Source: Thinopyrum elongatum
Taxonomy: Eukaryota; Streptophyta; Magnoliopsida; Poales; Poaceae
Direction of reading: 5' to 3'
Length of the DNA stretch: 64,000 bases
Assembly: GCA_011799875.1 (NCBI GenBank)
Contig: CM022303.1
Location: forward strand, 543,940,331 to 544,004,330
Shown: in pieces, positions 9,837 through 21,740 of the stretch
Position numbering within the stretch: the first letter of the stretch is position 1
How the letters are laid out: each line of letters starts with the position of its first letter
Translations under genes and position numbers: made by a program
Notes under the pieces: generated by a model
What the model was told of the DNA's origin: nothing
The model's input: the letters and a program-made list of their open reading frames with translations, nothing else
Databases searched by the model: none

Positions 9837-12400
9837 TTAGGGTTCTAGAGTGTTCTGGAAGGTTTCCTTTATGTACTCCGCCGGTGTTATGGAATGAATA
9901 ATGTTGGTTTCAACATTTATGGGCGTACCTGAGATATAATGTTTAATTCTTTGCCCATTCACCACCTTTGGGTTATTGCCTTCGGCGTTGTTGATCTTGA
10001 TAGCACCGGAACGGTAAACTTCTTTGATAATGTAAGGTCCTTCCCATTTAGAGGGAAGTTTTCCTGCAAAAAGTCTTAAACGAGAATTGTATAGCAAGAC
10101 TTGGTCACCTACATTAAATTCCCGCTTTTGTATTCTTTTGTCATGCCATCTTTTAACCTTTTCTTTAAATAATTTAGCATTTTCATAGGCTTGTGTTCTC
10201 CATTCATCATGTGAGCTAATATCAAATAACCTCTTTTCACCGGCAAGTTTGAAATCATAGTTGAGTTCTTTAATTGCCCAATAAGCTTTATGTTCTAATT
10301 CGAGAGGTAGGTTACATGCTTTTCCATAAACCATTTTATATGGAGACATACCCATAGGATTTTGTAAGCAGTTCTATAAGCACATGCATCATCGAGTTTC
10401 TTAGACAAATTCTTCCTAGATCTATTAACAGTCTTTTGCAAGATCAATTTTATTTCTCTATTACTTAATTCAACTTGACCACTAGACTGAGGATGATAAG
10501 GAGATGCAATTCTATGGTTAACATCATACTTAGCAAGCAATTTGTGGAAAGCACCATGAATAAAATGTGAACCACCATCAGTCATTAAATATCTAGGGAC
10601 TCCAAACCTCAGAAAAGTAACATCTTTAAGCATTTTAATAGAAGTGTTGTGATCAGCACTACTAGTTGGAATAGCCTCTACCCACTTAGTAACATAATCA
10701 ACAGCAACCAAAATATGTGTATACCCATTAGAGGAAGGAAAAGGTCCCATATAATCAAATCCCCAAACATCAAATGGTTCAATAACAAGTGAATAATTCA
10801 TAGGCATTTCCTAACATCTACTAATGTTACCAATTCTTTGACATTCATCACAAGACAAGACAAACTTACGAGCATCTTTGAAAAGAGTAGGCCAATAAAA
10901 ACTAGATTGTAATACCTTGTGTGCAGTTCTGTTTCCCGCATGGTCTCCTCCGTAAGCCTCGGAGTAACACTTCCGTAGGATTTGTTCCTATTCATGCTTA
11001 GGTATACAACATCTAATAACACCATCTACTCCTTTATAAAGGTGTGGGTCATCCCAGAAGTAATGTCTTAAATCATAGAAAAACGTTTTCTTTTGTTGGT
11101 ATGTGAAACTAGGTGGTATAAATTTAGCAACAATATAATTAGCATAGTCTGCATACCAAGGAGTACTACGAGAAGCATTTATGACAGCTAATTGTTCATC
11201 AGGAAAGCTATCATCAATAGGTAATGGGTCATCAAGAATATTTTCTAACCCAGAGAAGTTATCTGCCACGGGGTTCTCAGCTCCTTTCGTATCAGTGATA
11301 TGTAGATCAAATTCTTGTAGCAAGAGAACCCACCTAATGAGTCTAGGTTTAGCATATTTCTTTTCCATAAGGTATTTAATAGCAGCATGATCAGTGTGAA
11401 CAATTACTTTAGAATCAACAATGTAAGATCTGAATTTATCACAAGCGAACACAACTGCTAAAAATTCTTTTTTAGTGGTACGTAGCATAATTTCTTTGAG
11501 CACTGTCTAAGGTTTTACTAGCATAATGAATTAAATTTAATTTCTTATCAACTCTTTGTCCTAGAACAGCACCAACAGCATAATCACTAGCATCACACAT
11601 AATTTCAAAGGGTAGGTTCCAATAGGTGGTTAAACAATAGGTGTAGAGATTAAGGCTTTCTTAAGTATTTCAAAGTCTTCTACACAATCATCATAAAAAA
11701 CAAATGGAACGTCTTTTTGCAAAAGATTAGTAAGAGGCCTAGAGATTTTAGAGAAGTCTTTAATAAATCTCCTATAGAAACCAGCATGACCAAGGAAACT
11801 TCTTATACCTTTGATATCTTTAGGACACGACATTTTTTCAATTGCATCAACTTTAGCTTTATCAACTTCAATACCTCTTTCGGAGATTTTATGCCCCAAG
11901 ACAATACCTTCATTATCCATAAAGTGGCACTTCTCCCAATTCAAGACAATATTAGTTTCTTCGCATCTTTGAAAAACTCGATCAAGGTTGCTTAAGCAAT
12001 CATCAAAAGAAGTTCCGTAAATGAAAAAATCATCTATGAAAACCTCAACAATATTTTCACAGAAGTCAGAGAATATAGCGGTCATGCATCTTTGAAAGGT
12101 AGCAGGTGCATTGCATAGGCTAAAAGGCATACGTCTATAAGCAAAAGTACCAAAAGGGCATGTAAAAGTAGTTTTTTCTTGATCCTCTTGTGACACAGGT
12201 ATTTGGAAAAACCAGAGTATCCATCTAGAAAACAGAAGTGTGTATGTTTTGATAGTCTGTCTAGCATTTGATCAATGAATGGTAGAGAATAATGATCTTT
12301 CCTAGTAGCTTTGTTTAGTTTTGAAAATCAATTACCATCCTATAACCTGTTATAATTCTTTGTGGCATAAGTTCATTTTTATCATTAGGAACAACAGCAA
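9837..12400 (-). pseudogene. pol remnant of element D: RT core, RNase H, integrase
   Basis: Replication and integration enzymes of a Ty3/gypsy element, read downward. RT (12400-11630): ELMPQRIITGYRMVIDF, then CNAPATFQRCM and the catalytic box FIDDFFIYG (usually YxDD; first residue Phe here), then SFLGHAGFYRRFIKDF. RNase H (about 11620-11250): [14 protein letters not shown] and [11 protein letters not shown]. Then an HHCC-type zinc finger region (about 11000-10810, in broken frames). Integrase core (10807-10350): [21 protein letters not shown] and [10 protein letters not shown] give the D, D, E positions. C-terminal domain: LPSKWEGPYIIKEVYRSGA, to a stop at 9837. Frame breaks near 12196, 11510-11630, 10990, 10800 and 10350. 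The N-terminal RT and protease are missing here because they lie in the inverted block. Confidence 0.85.
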
Positions 12401-13248
12401 TAAAGTTGAACCTCATGTTGCTATGGTTAAAGATCTCTTGGTCGAAAATATTGATGGGCATGTTATTTATTTCTGTGATGAAGCCACTAGAATCGCTAAA
12501 CCTGATGAAAAGGATAAAAATAAACTTGTTGTTGGCATGCATGTTGTCTTCGTTAAAATAGGAGATCATTGTTATCATGGCTTATGTGATTTGGGTGCTA
12601 GTGTGAGTGCTATCCCATTTACTTTATATCAAGAAATCATGAATGATATTGCACCTGCTGAGATAGAAGACATTGATGTTACAATTAAGCTTGCTAATAA
12701 AGATACTATTACACCACTTGGGATTGTTAGAGATGTTGAAGTCTTGTGTGGAAAAATAAAATACCCTACTGATTTTCTAGTTCTTGGTTCTCCACAAGAT
12801 GATTTTTGTCCCATAATATTTGGTAGACCATTCTTAAACACTGTTAATGCTAACATAGATTGTGACAAAGAAATTGTTAGTGTTAATTTTGGTCATGTGT
12901 CTCATGAGTTTAATTTCTCCAAATTCCATAGACAACCCCGTGATAAAGAACTACCTAGTAAAGATGAAATAATTGGTCTTGCTTCTATTGCCGTACCTCC
13001 TACTGATCCGTTAGAACAACATTTGCTAGACCATGAAAATGATATGCATATGAATGAAAGAAATGAAATAGATGATATATTCTTTAAACAAATGCCTGTT
13101 CTAAAACACAATTTTCCTGCTGAAACTCTCGGAGATCCTCTTCCACTCAAGAGTGACCATGTGTTTGAGCTTAAACAATTACCTGATACTTTGAAATATG
13201 CTTATCTTGATGAAAAGAAAATATATCCTGTTATTATTAGTGCTAACC
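12401..13248 (+). pseudogene. Inverted protease and pre-RT segment of element D
   Basis: On the plus strand, opposite to the rest of D. It reads KVEPHVAMVKDLLVEN, then a retropepsin with CDLGASVSAIPFTLYQE, a PTDFLVLGSPQDDFCP strand and IIFGRPFLNT, then the linker VFELKQLPDTLKYAYLDEKK and IISAN. The frame is uninterrupted from 12401 to 13248 and stops only because the CACTA element begins. The reading frame resumes exactly at 21447. It is well preserved compared with the frame-shifted pol on the minus strand. Confidence 0.85.
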
Positions 13249-14904
13249 CACTAGTACATCGAGGTGCTATACAAACGGTTTTTAACCCCTTTCCACGACG
13301 GCATTTGGAACCGTCGCCTAGTGAGTGACTGCGATAGGGGGGTCCTTCCCACACGACCCAGAAACCATCAGGGATATGCCCTCCTGGCACACACGCTCGG
13401 CAAAATGAGGTCGTGTGCGACCGGCGAGCGGTCAAATACGGTTATACTTACAATAGTGCTAAAAAAATTCAATTATATAGGCGAAATCGTTTCCGGTCCT
13501 AAGTTCATCCCACACAGTCAGTCCCCGCTAAACGTTTCTGTTTGTTTATACATCCCACACAGTCGCTCCAAGGAAAACATTTCTGTTCGCAGGTACATCA
13601 CACACAATTTTCCCCGTTAAATCGTTTGTGATAGTGTTTCCATTGCACACGGTATTAACAATTTTATCGTTTGCGTTTTTGAATGCATCACACACGATGC
13701 GTAGAAGAAACTGTGTGGCAAAGGCTGTCCATCACACACAGTTTTCATGCGGTAAACGTTTGCGCCAGGTGGCCTAACGCAAACAGTTTTCAAGAGGATG
13801 TCGTGTGTGATTGTTCATTAATCCAACATTGTTTATTCCTAGAAACTGTGTGCGTTGCCTGAGGTCATCGCGCATGGTGTTTTCTCAATAACTGTTTGCA
13901 ATAGAAAAACCCAATTAACAGGCTAATTATCCTATTATTAATAATCCATTTATTAAACTAATTGACATTTCATATTAAGCACACAATATATTTCATTTTC
14001 ATAATTGAAATACATCAGAGTACAACATCATATAGCTTCAGCACTCAGCTACCCCATTACACAACTGCACCAGCACCAAGTTTCACATGCAACATCTATA
14101 ACCTTTTGAAATTAGCATCATAGATGGTACATAGACAAATGCATCTCATCTGGAAAACTGCTGAAGCATAAGGCGAATATTGAGCCTTCATTGATGTTGA
14201 AGGTCTTTGCAACTTTAGGCTAGTGCTTATGGATGATTGACCGTCCATCCTTCGTCCTCTTCAGGAACACTTCAATATTGAACCATGGGTGTTGTATGAA
14301 TACCTTCCTCGCCTCCTGACCATACAGGTGGTTTGAGAGGTAATCATCAGTGAACTGCTTTGGAAAGGCCTGAAAACAAGGATGTGCATAAATATCTTCT
14401 CTATATTGGAAATGGGGCAAAGGAATAAAAAAGGCAAGGCATAATAGTTAGTACCATCCTGTAGTGAACTGATATCTTCTTCATTGTGCAGACAAAGATC
14501 TTGTTGTTTTTTGTCACTAATTTCTTTATCCTAACAATCTTTCTGAGTTTCTTGACTTGACTGATATTCATGGACAACTCATTTCCCCATATGCAAAAAG
14601 GGTCGAACAGTGGGTCAAAACCTCTGACAGCAGGACCTACATGTGCAAGACCAAATTGTTAAAAACCTAAATATTAGAATGGTTCCTGCAATTGCACAAT
14701 AATGTGCTATTAGACAAAGGACCATGCATGTGCAAACCTCGATTATAAACCTCAGTGCTTCCCATTGTTTCCCTGCAACACATATAAGGTAGTTAGTGAT
14801 CAGGTTCAGTGAGGGTTCGCATGCTATTAGTAAAATATGTTGATGAAAAATAAGCACATTGCAGATTCATCAGATTAATTCAAGCCACATGGAAAACCCA
14901 TTTA

Positions 14905-15640
14905 TCCAAACCAAGCATGATTAAGAACTAGGAAATATAGCAATTGTATATGTTTCTCATGTATTAAGTGCAGCCAAATTCGATTATTCCTCACATGCAC
15001 AACAATACAAAATTCTACCCACGATAATTGGACATCGCATTGCAGAATTGAACCAAGCAGTTAACTAAACACCACAACAAATGAACCAAACATTAATTGA
15101 GCACCACATTGCACAATATAACATGCTCCTAATAGAAGATCAGACAGTTAACCAAACCAAACATGCTTCAAACTTGGAAATATAGCAATTGTATTTGTTT
15201 CTCATGTATTTAGTACAGCCAAATTCGATTTATTTCTCACATGGTATACAATAACAGAATGCACCCACAACAATTGAACATCGCATTGCAGAATTGAACC
15301 AAACAGTTAACTAAACACCACAACAAATGAACCAAACATTAACTGAGCACCACATTGCACAATGTATAACATACTAGAAGATCAGACATTTAACCAAACC
15401 AAGCATGCTTGACAACTTGGAAGTATAGCAATTGTATTTGTTTCTCATGTATTTTGTAAAGAAAAATTCGATTTATTTCTCACATGGAAGACAATACAAA
15501 ATTGCACCCTGAAGAATTGAACATCACATTTGCAGAATTGAACCAAACAGTTAACTGAACACGACAACTAATTAACCAAATAGTTATTAAGTGAGCACCA
15601 CATTGCACGACATATAGAACATATACACTAGAGCAACAGA
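14905..15640 (+). repeat. Tandem array, about 244-bp unit, three copies
   Basis: The phrase CAATTGTATTTGTTTCTCAT recurs at 14941 (one change), 15186 and 15429, giving spacings of 245 and 243 bp. The intervening text (GCAGAATTGAACCAA, CACCACATTGCAC) repeats in register. Located inside the CACTA element; AT-rich and non-coding. Confidence 0.85.
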
Positions 15641-15901
15641 TTGCATGGTAAAAGTAGATAGCACAATTCACTAGAATTTGTTAAGGAAAGGCAGTAGCTA
15701 ACAAACTGAACATGGGCCCTTATAGTGAGCTAATAAGACAAGCTACTCCTCATTGTCGGAGATATCGATGATGATTGGCTCCTTGGACATGGAAGAGGGC
15801 GAGGCCTCCGCATCGTGGGTGCCCTCGTCGTAGTGGTGAGTTGCCTGAGCCGCTCTGGGCACCAACCTGCTGGCTCTCGAGTTGAGGTAAGCACGTGCAC
15901 G

Positions 15902-16237
15902 CTAAGAAAACACCTCGTAGTCTTCCTCGAAGGCACCGAGGGTGGCCTCGAGAAAACGCCACGAACTTTCGTTTAAAGCAGCCAACCGTGTCGTGGCGTC
16001 GGTATGCGAGGCATCAACAGTGGCCTCAACGGCGAGGTGCTCCTCCAAGATCTGGGGGTCGGCACGAATGGCAGCCATCGCGACCTCATCCGCTCGTGCG
16101 GCCGCGATTTGCTTCTCCGCTGCCAAATACTCCTTGAGCTCCTGGCTATACTGCGTGCACCATGGCTTAGGGCGGCGCTTATTTGGTGGAGGGGTCGGTG
16201 ATTTGGGTGGAAGGTGTCGCGCCGGCGGTCGGGGCAT
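15902..16237 (-). CDS. Hypothetical Ala/Glu-rich helical protein in the CACTA element
   Basis: A 111-codon open frame that I do not recognise. The N-terminal third is Pro/Lys-rich (RPPARHLPPKSPTPPP), and the rest is predicted helical and Ala/Glu-rich (AAEKQIAAARADEVAMAAIR). The flanking sequence (15730-16500) is GC-rich and unlike the AT-rich tandem array next to it, as in captured gene segments. It may be part of a spliced CACTA ORF or a captured host fragment. The start codon is uncertain and there is no evidence of expression. Confidence 0.3.
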   Translation of the reverse strand: MPRPPARHLPPKSPTPPPNKRRPKPWCTQYSQELKEYLAAEKQIAAARADEVAMAAIRADPQILEEHLAVEATVDASHTDATTRLAALNESSWRFLEATLGAFEEDYEVFS

Positions 16238-16652
16238 GTGGGATGTGGAAGGAGGAGGAGGATGGGGGTCGGGTGTGGATTACCTGCCTGGATAGACGAG
16301 GCCGAGCAGCATGACGGAGGGTCGCCGGCGAGGAGGCGGCGCTGCAAGCAAGGAGTGAAGGTTTCAACTTGGAAAGGAAGGCGAAAATAGGGGAAATGTG
16401 GCTTTTGGTAAGGGGGAGGGAGCGGGGAGGTCGATATTTCCGTGCAAGCCGAAAATTTTGAATCGGTTCAGCGAAAAAACTTTCGCGCGAAGTGTCATCA
16501 GACACGGTCCCTTATTCAGAACTGTGTATGATATGTGAACATCACAAACGATTCAAATAGCTTAACCCGTGTGTGATGAGTTTGAACGTCAAAAATTTTG
16601 GTTCGAATTTCCCTGGTTACAGTGGTCATCCGGCTGTGGACTGTAGCCGACG

Positions 16653-18060
16653 CACCTTTCTGGACGAAACGATATCCATTGCCTCTTCTTGATTTCAATT
16701 TTTTCTCTAGTGTCAACATAGAACAACAGGAGTGTTGTGTGAAATTTAGGGATTTTTCGGGGTTCGTTTGGACATTTTTATACATTAATTGAGTTTTTAA
16801 TGCATTTATGTGCATAATTCAAATTTGAACTACAGGCACATGCTCTAATGCATATAAATTGGTTGAAAATTCTAATATGTGTCCTTGGTTGCATGCTTAG
16901 GTCCCATGCAAGAAATGGAAATGAATGTCAAACACCCTGCCACCGTCACTCGGCCGCAAACATTGAGATACCTGGTTTTTAAATTCTAGTAAATCCAAAA
17001 CTCGTCTGAAATTCATGAAACTTGGCATGCTATCATGGAGCGGCATCAACATGCCGTGGTAAATTTTTTGTCCCATTTGGGGCAGGTTTGGGTATAAGCT
17101 TCTCACAAACCAGAGCTTCTCACAACAAACCTGATGGTTTCGGTAGGGAACGTTTCACCTTTTTGGATGAAACAATATCCGTTGCCTCTTCTTGATTTCA
17201 ATTTTTTCTCTAGTGTCAACATAGAACAACAGGAGTGTTGTGTGAAATTTTGGGATTTTTTGGGGTTCGTTTGGACATTTTTATACATTAATTGAGTTTT
17301 CAATGCATTTATGTGCATATTTCAAATTTGAACTACAGGCACATGCTCTAATGCATATAAATTGGTTGAAAATTCAAATCTGTGTCCTTGGTTGCATGCT
17401 TAGGTCCCATGCAAGAAATGGGAATGAATGTCAAACACCCTGCCATCGTCACTCGGCCGCAAACATTGAGATACCTGGTTTTGAAATTCTAGTAAATCCA
17501 AAACTTGTCTGAAATTCATGAAACTTGGCATGCTATCATGGAGCGGCATCAACATGCCGTGGTAAATTTTTTGTCCCATTTGGGGCAGGTTTGGGTATAA
17601 GCTTCTCACAACAAGCCTGATGGTTTCGGTAGGGAACGTTTCACCTTTCTGGACGAAACGATATCCGTTGCCTCTTATTGCTTTCAAAAATTTTCTAGTG
17701 TCAACATAGAACAACAGGAGTGTTGTGTTAAATTTTGGAATTTTTCAGGATTCGTTTGGACATTTTTATACATTAACTGGGTTTTCTAGGCATTTTATGT
17801 GCATAATTCAAATTTGAACTACATGCACATGCTCCAGTGCATATAATTGGTTGAAAAATCAAATATGTGTCCTTGGGTGCATGCTTAGGTCCCATGCAAG
17901 AAATGGGAATGAATTTCAAACACCAGGGCACTATTGATTGCCGGCAAAACATTGAGATACTTTGTTTTTAAATTCTAGTAAATCGAAAACTCGTCTGAAA
18001 TTCATGAAACTTGGCATGCTATCATGGAATGGCACCCGACATGCTGTGGTATTTTTCATG
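16653..18060 (+). repeat. Tandem array, about 486-503-bp unit, three copies
   Basis: CACCTTTCTGGACGAAACG-like unit starts lie at 16653, 17156 and 17642. Each copy repeats GTCAACATAGAACAACAGG, CTTAGGTCCCATGCAAGAAA and CTTGGCATGCTATCATGGA in the same order. The third copy is shorter and more diverged. Non-coding, inside the CACTA element. Confidence 0.9.
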
Positions 18061-18132
18061 TCCATTTTGAGAGAAGGCGCACTCGAATAACAGCCAACAA
18101 AGGCATTTTGAAACAAATAGCTGCCACTCTAA

Positions 18133-18430
18133 CATCGCAAACATTTTAGATAGAACACCCGTATGTAAACCGACAGCTTCCCCAGTAAGCCAAGGGAAAA
18201 TGTGCCGAGCAGGATTTGTGTAGCTCTTCATCGCAAACATTTTAGATAGAACACCTGTATGCAAAGTGAGAGCTATGGTAAGCCATGGAAAAATTTGTCG
18301 CGCAGGATTTGTGCATCTCTTCAACGCAAACGGTTCAGATTGAATAAGGTATGCAAAGCGAGACTTCGGCGCTAAGCCAAGAGAAAATTTGGCAAGCAGG
18401 ATTTGTACCTCCCTTCAACGCAAACGGTTT
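18133..18430 (+). repeat. Tandem array, about 94-bp unit, CGCAAAC-bearing
   Basis: Unit starts with CA(T/A)CGCAAAC at 18133, 18229, 18322 and 18416 (spacings 96, 93, 94), each followed by GATAGAACACC-like and GCAGGATTTGT blocks. The unit head is the same CGCAAACGGTT motif found at the element ends. Confidence 0.85.
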
Positions 18431-18997
18431 TTTCGGATGACCCGTGTGCAACCACTTACAGACAATTTGGTAAGATTTGCATCTGTCATATTGGGTATAT
18501 TGCCATTTGTCAAACTGGAAAGATTGACATTTGTTGATCTAGTAACATTGCCATTTGTCAATCCTTGTAACACTGCGATTTGTCAAAATATGCACCTAAA
18601 AATCACTAGCACTATCTAATTTTTGCAACTAAAATTCAGTAATTAAGCATAGATTTCATTCATAGATTAAGCAGTCGTTCTTTATACAAACAGTTCAACT
18701 CGACAGCTGAACCGACCAAACTTTTCCCCAATTGTTGCCAACCACGTACTGAAATAGCTAGTTCAACTATATATACTGGCTAATTTTAAGTACGTTGTAC
18801 AGTTCCACCACATCTATAGTCAGATGAACTGAACAAAATAGCCCCTAAATACTACTACTACTATGGAGGGGCTTTGTACTACTTCCGGCAGCCTCTCCTC
18901 TGCCGAGCGCACTTAGTAAGAGGAAGAGGAGGAGGAGCCTACCGACGAACTGGACAACTACAATATGGTGCCGCCGCTGCTGCACCTTCAGCGACGG

Positions 18998-19393
18998 TCA
19001 CCTCGAACTCCCTCTGCCGCTCCAGACGACCCTTTCGAAGCGGCCGTACTGCTCGTAGATCTCCTGATTCCTCGCCTCTATGTCGGCGTGTGCTGCGGCC
19101 ACGACTGCGGTAAGGCTCTTTGCGTGCTCGACGAGGCGCTCCTCCTCCTCCAGCAAAAACTCGATGTAGCGTGCAAGGTCGCTGACACATGTGCGGGCCT
19201 CCACCTCCGCCTCCCTCCTTCGGGCAGCGGTGGCGGAGCGGGTGATGATCCCGGCGGTCGACGATGGGCTGGCGGCCACGGCGGCCGATGATGGGGTGGC
19301 GGCCACGACCACCACCTCCCGCCTTCGGGTCGCGGTGGCGGAGCGGGTGATGGCCACGGTGGCCTGCAGTGGGGTGGCGGCCACGACGGCCAC
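18998..19393 (-). CDS. Second hypothetical Ala/Glu-rich protein in the CACTA element
   Basis: A 131-codon frame that I do not recognise. The N-terminal half is low-complexity Ala/Thr/Val with repeated ATPxxAxVA and ITRSATAxRRRE phrases, matching an underlying GC-rich DNA repeat (about 19220-19480). The C-terminal half (LARYIEFLLEEEERLVEHAK, then IEARNQEIYEQYGRFERVV) looks like a coiled coil. It resembles the frame at 15902-16237 in composition only. It could be a captured, repeat-expanded host segment; it is equally possible that only the helical part was ever coding. Confidence 0.3.
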   Translation of the reverse strand: MAVVAATPLQATVAITRSATATRRREVVVVAATPSSAAVAASPSSTAGIITRSATAARRREAEVEARTCVSDLARYIEFLLEEEERLVEHAKSLTAVVAAAHADIEARNQEIYEQYGRFERVVWSGRGSSR

Positions 19394-20628
19394 CTCCCGT
19401 CATCGGTCCGTGGTGGTGGAGCGGGCGATGGCCCTGGCTTTCGGCGGTGGTGTGGCGGCAACGGCGGCCGGCAACAGCTGCCGACGGGCAGCGGCGACGG
19501 AGCGTGTGGTGGGTGTTCCGCGCACACCCAACAGGGACGCCACGTGCACTACACTACGCCGGGGACTGCGCCGCCGCCGCGGTGTAGCCTCCCAGCTGGA
19601 CTGTCCTCTGATACGACAGAGTGGCCGAGCGACGACGATGGACCAGTGCCATTGGCGACTATGGGAGAAGCAGACGAGATAAGCTACAGGGAGGGAGGGG
19701 AAAATGCGATGCAGGACTCGCCGGCCATGAGGGTTTATATAGTAGGCTGGTAAGCATTGGGATTTTGGGGGATTTCACCGAGTCGGGCGGGAAGCTTGCG
19801 CGGGAACCTGCGCGGTTGCGGGAACGGGCTCACCACTGTTTGGCCAAAAGAACGCCCCCACGTGCTGCTCAAGCTTGCGCTCGAAGCCGTCTGCGTCAGC
19901 GGGGTGACAAGACGTTTGAGAGGAGGACGAAAGGACACATGCACATACGGTTAATAAAAAAAATGTTTGCAATTTAATTACCTACTATACCCCTTTATAA
20001 GTAAGATTTAACTAATAAAATATGAATGCATGTCGCCAAAGATTATATCGTTGGATTCGTATTTGAACATAGTTTCCAGTTATAAAATTTTTGTAACATG
20101 CATTAACATTTTGTGGGTTAAATTTAAGGTCAAAATATGGCACAGAATATATAAAGGGGACTAATAGACCAAGACGGCGGTAGTAGCACACGGTCGCTCT
20201 CTACGGCGTATCACACACATCTTGTTAAGTTGAACCTTTTCTATTGTGTTGCCTAATCACACACAGTTCATCCTAGTGAACTGTATGCCGTATATCGCAC
20301 ACACCCTCATCTGGCTGCCCGTTTTTGTTGTTCTGCATCATCGCAAATAGTTCTTCTTGATTAACCATTTGCCAATCATCCAATGGAGGGAAGCTTCTAC
20401 ATTCGCGGGGGACGTGGCATTGACCATTGGGTGGCAACAGTCGGTCATCCGGGTGCGCAATAAAGGATGCAAAGAGGGATCCTACAGCAGCAAGGACCAG
20501 CTTCCCTGCCGATAGCTCATCTAACAGAACTCCCAAGTTAACTGTGCTGAGGCTGGAGTAGTCATCGGATGGGTGACCGGATGGGAAGTGGCCTCGATGT
20601 TAAATTAACTGATTTGATGGCTCACTGT

Positions 20629-20920
20629 AAACATTTAATTGTGTTGAATGTATATAGTGCTTCGTCATATTAGTTGAATTAACCTCGAGGTCCTTGTTTT
20701 TTAATTTTTGACATTTTTTGTTTTTTGAACACATGTTGATTGGGTTGAAGAAGGTCTATCTCGTTACTTTTTGATAATTTTTGTTTTTTGAACACATGTT
20801 GATTGGCTTGAATGAAGGTCTATCCCGTTACTTTATGACATGTTTCCAAAACATGGACCTCGAGATTAATTCAACTAATAGGACGGACCACTATATACAT
20901 TCAACGCAATCAAATGTTTT
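20629..20920. mobile_element. Fold-back (MITE-like) element inside the CACTA element
   Basis: The left arm (20629-20693, ACATTTAATTGTGTTGAATG to CCTCGAGGTCC) is the imperfect inverse of the right arm (20855-20920, GGACCTCGAG to CAAATGTTTT). The loop contains two copies of a roughly 69-bp unit (TTTTTGAACACATGTTGATT at about 20720 and 20788). No coding capacity. The outer ends and target duplication are not clear. Confidence 0.75.
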
Positions 20921-21446
20921 CCAAAAAAAGTGATATGATTTCTATGAAACTTATAAGTCATGTATGTCAAATTAACCTCTGTGTACTTGTTCTCAAATTA
21001 ACCTCCGGGCCTGTTTGCCGCGTATCACAGACATCTTGTTAAGTTGAACCGTTTATGTTCTCTTCCCTAATCAAAAACAGTTCATTCGGGTGAACCGTAT
21101 GCCGTATATCACACACACCTTGATCTGGCTGACTGTTTCTATTGCTTTCCCTAATAGCAAACAATTCATCACAGCAAATTGTATGCCGTATATCGCACAC
21201 ACATTGATGTGGCTACCCGTTTCTGTTGTTCTGTATAATCGCAAATAGTTTGTCTAGATCAACCATATGCCCAACATCGCACACGCAAGTAAAATCTGAA
21301 CCGTGTTTGATGTACCCGCCATCGCAAATGTTTTGCATCTTTTTTGATGGGTTTTTTACATCACCGTTTGCGATTAATGCATCACACATAGTTTCGTCAA
21401 AGGGTCTCTGATCGTAGTGTCGCGTTAGCAGCATCCTGCAGTAGTG

Positions 21447-21740
21447 ACCTTTCAGAGCATGAAGAAAATATATTATTGAAAACTCTGAGGAAGCACCGTG
21501 CCGCTATTGGATATACTCTTGATGATCTTAAGAGCATTAGTCCCACTCTATGTCAGCATAAAATTAATATGGAACCTGATGCTAAACCAGTTGTTGATCA
21601 CCAGCGACGGTTAAATCCTAAGATGAAAGAATTGGTAAGAAATGAAATATTAAAGCTTCTGGAAGCAGGTATAATCTATCCTATAGCTGATAGTAGATGG
21701 GTAAGTTTTGTTCATTGTGTCCCTAAGAAGGGAGGTATTA
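21447..21740 (+). pseudogene. Inverted N-terminal RT segment of element D
   Basis: Continues the frame interrupted at 13248: LSEHEENILLKTLRKHRAAI, then GYTLDDLKSISPTLCQHKIN, PVVDHQRRLNPKMKELV and VHCVPKKGGI, the standard start of a gypsy RT domain. It stops matching immediately after KKGGI at 21740. The next RT residues are found on the minus strand at 12400, which marks the inversion breakpoint. Confidence 0.85.

Larger units (their letters stand above)
13249..21446. mobile_element. CACTA-type DNA transposon, non-autonomous
   Basis: Begins CACTAGTACATC and ends GCAGTAGTG (inverse of CACTACTGC). It is flanked by 3-bp duplications ACC (13246-13248 and 21447-21449), and removal of one copy restores the host retrotransposon frame. 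Length about 8.2 kb. Subterminal regions are dense in motifs such as CGCAAACGGTT and CACACAGTTT in both orientations, typical of transposase-binding arrays of plant CACTA elements. No TNP2-like transposase was found. The interior carries three tandem arrays, a fold-back element and two hypothetical minus-strand ORFs. Confidence 0.9.

Noticed and set aside
14905..18430. CRISPR-like array
   Set aside because: Units are long, contiguous and without unique spacers, in a plant transposon; they are tandem repeats.
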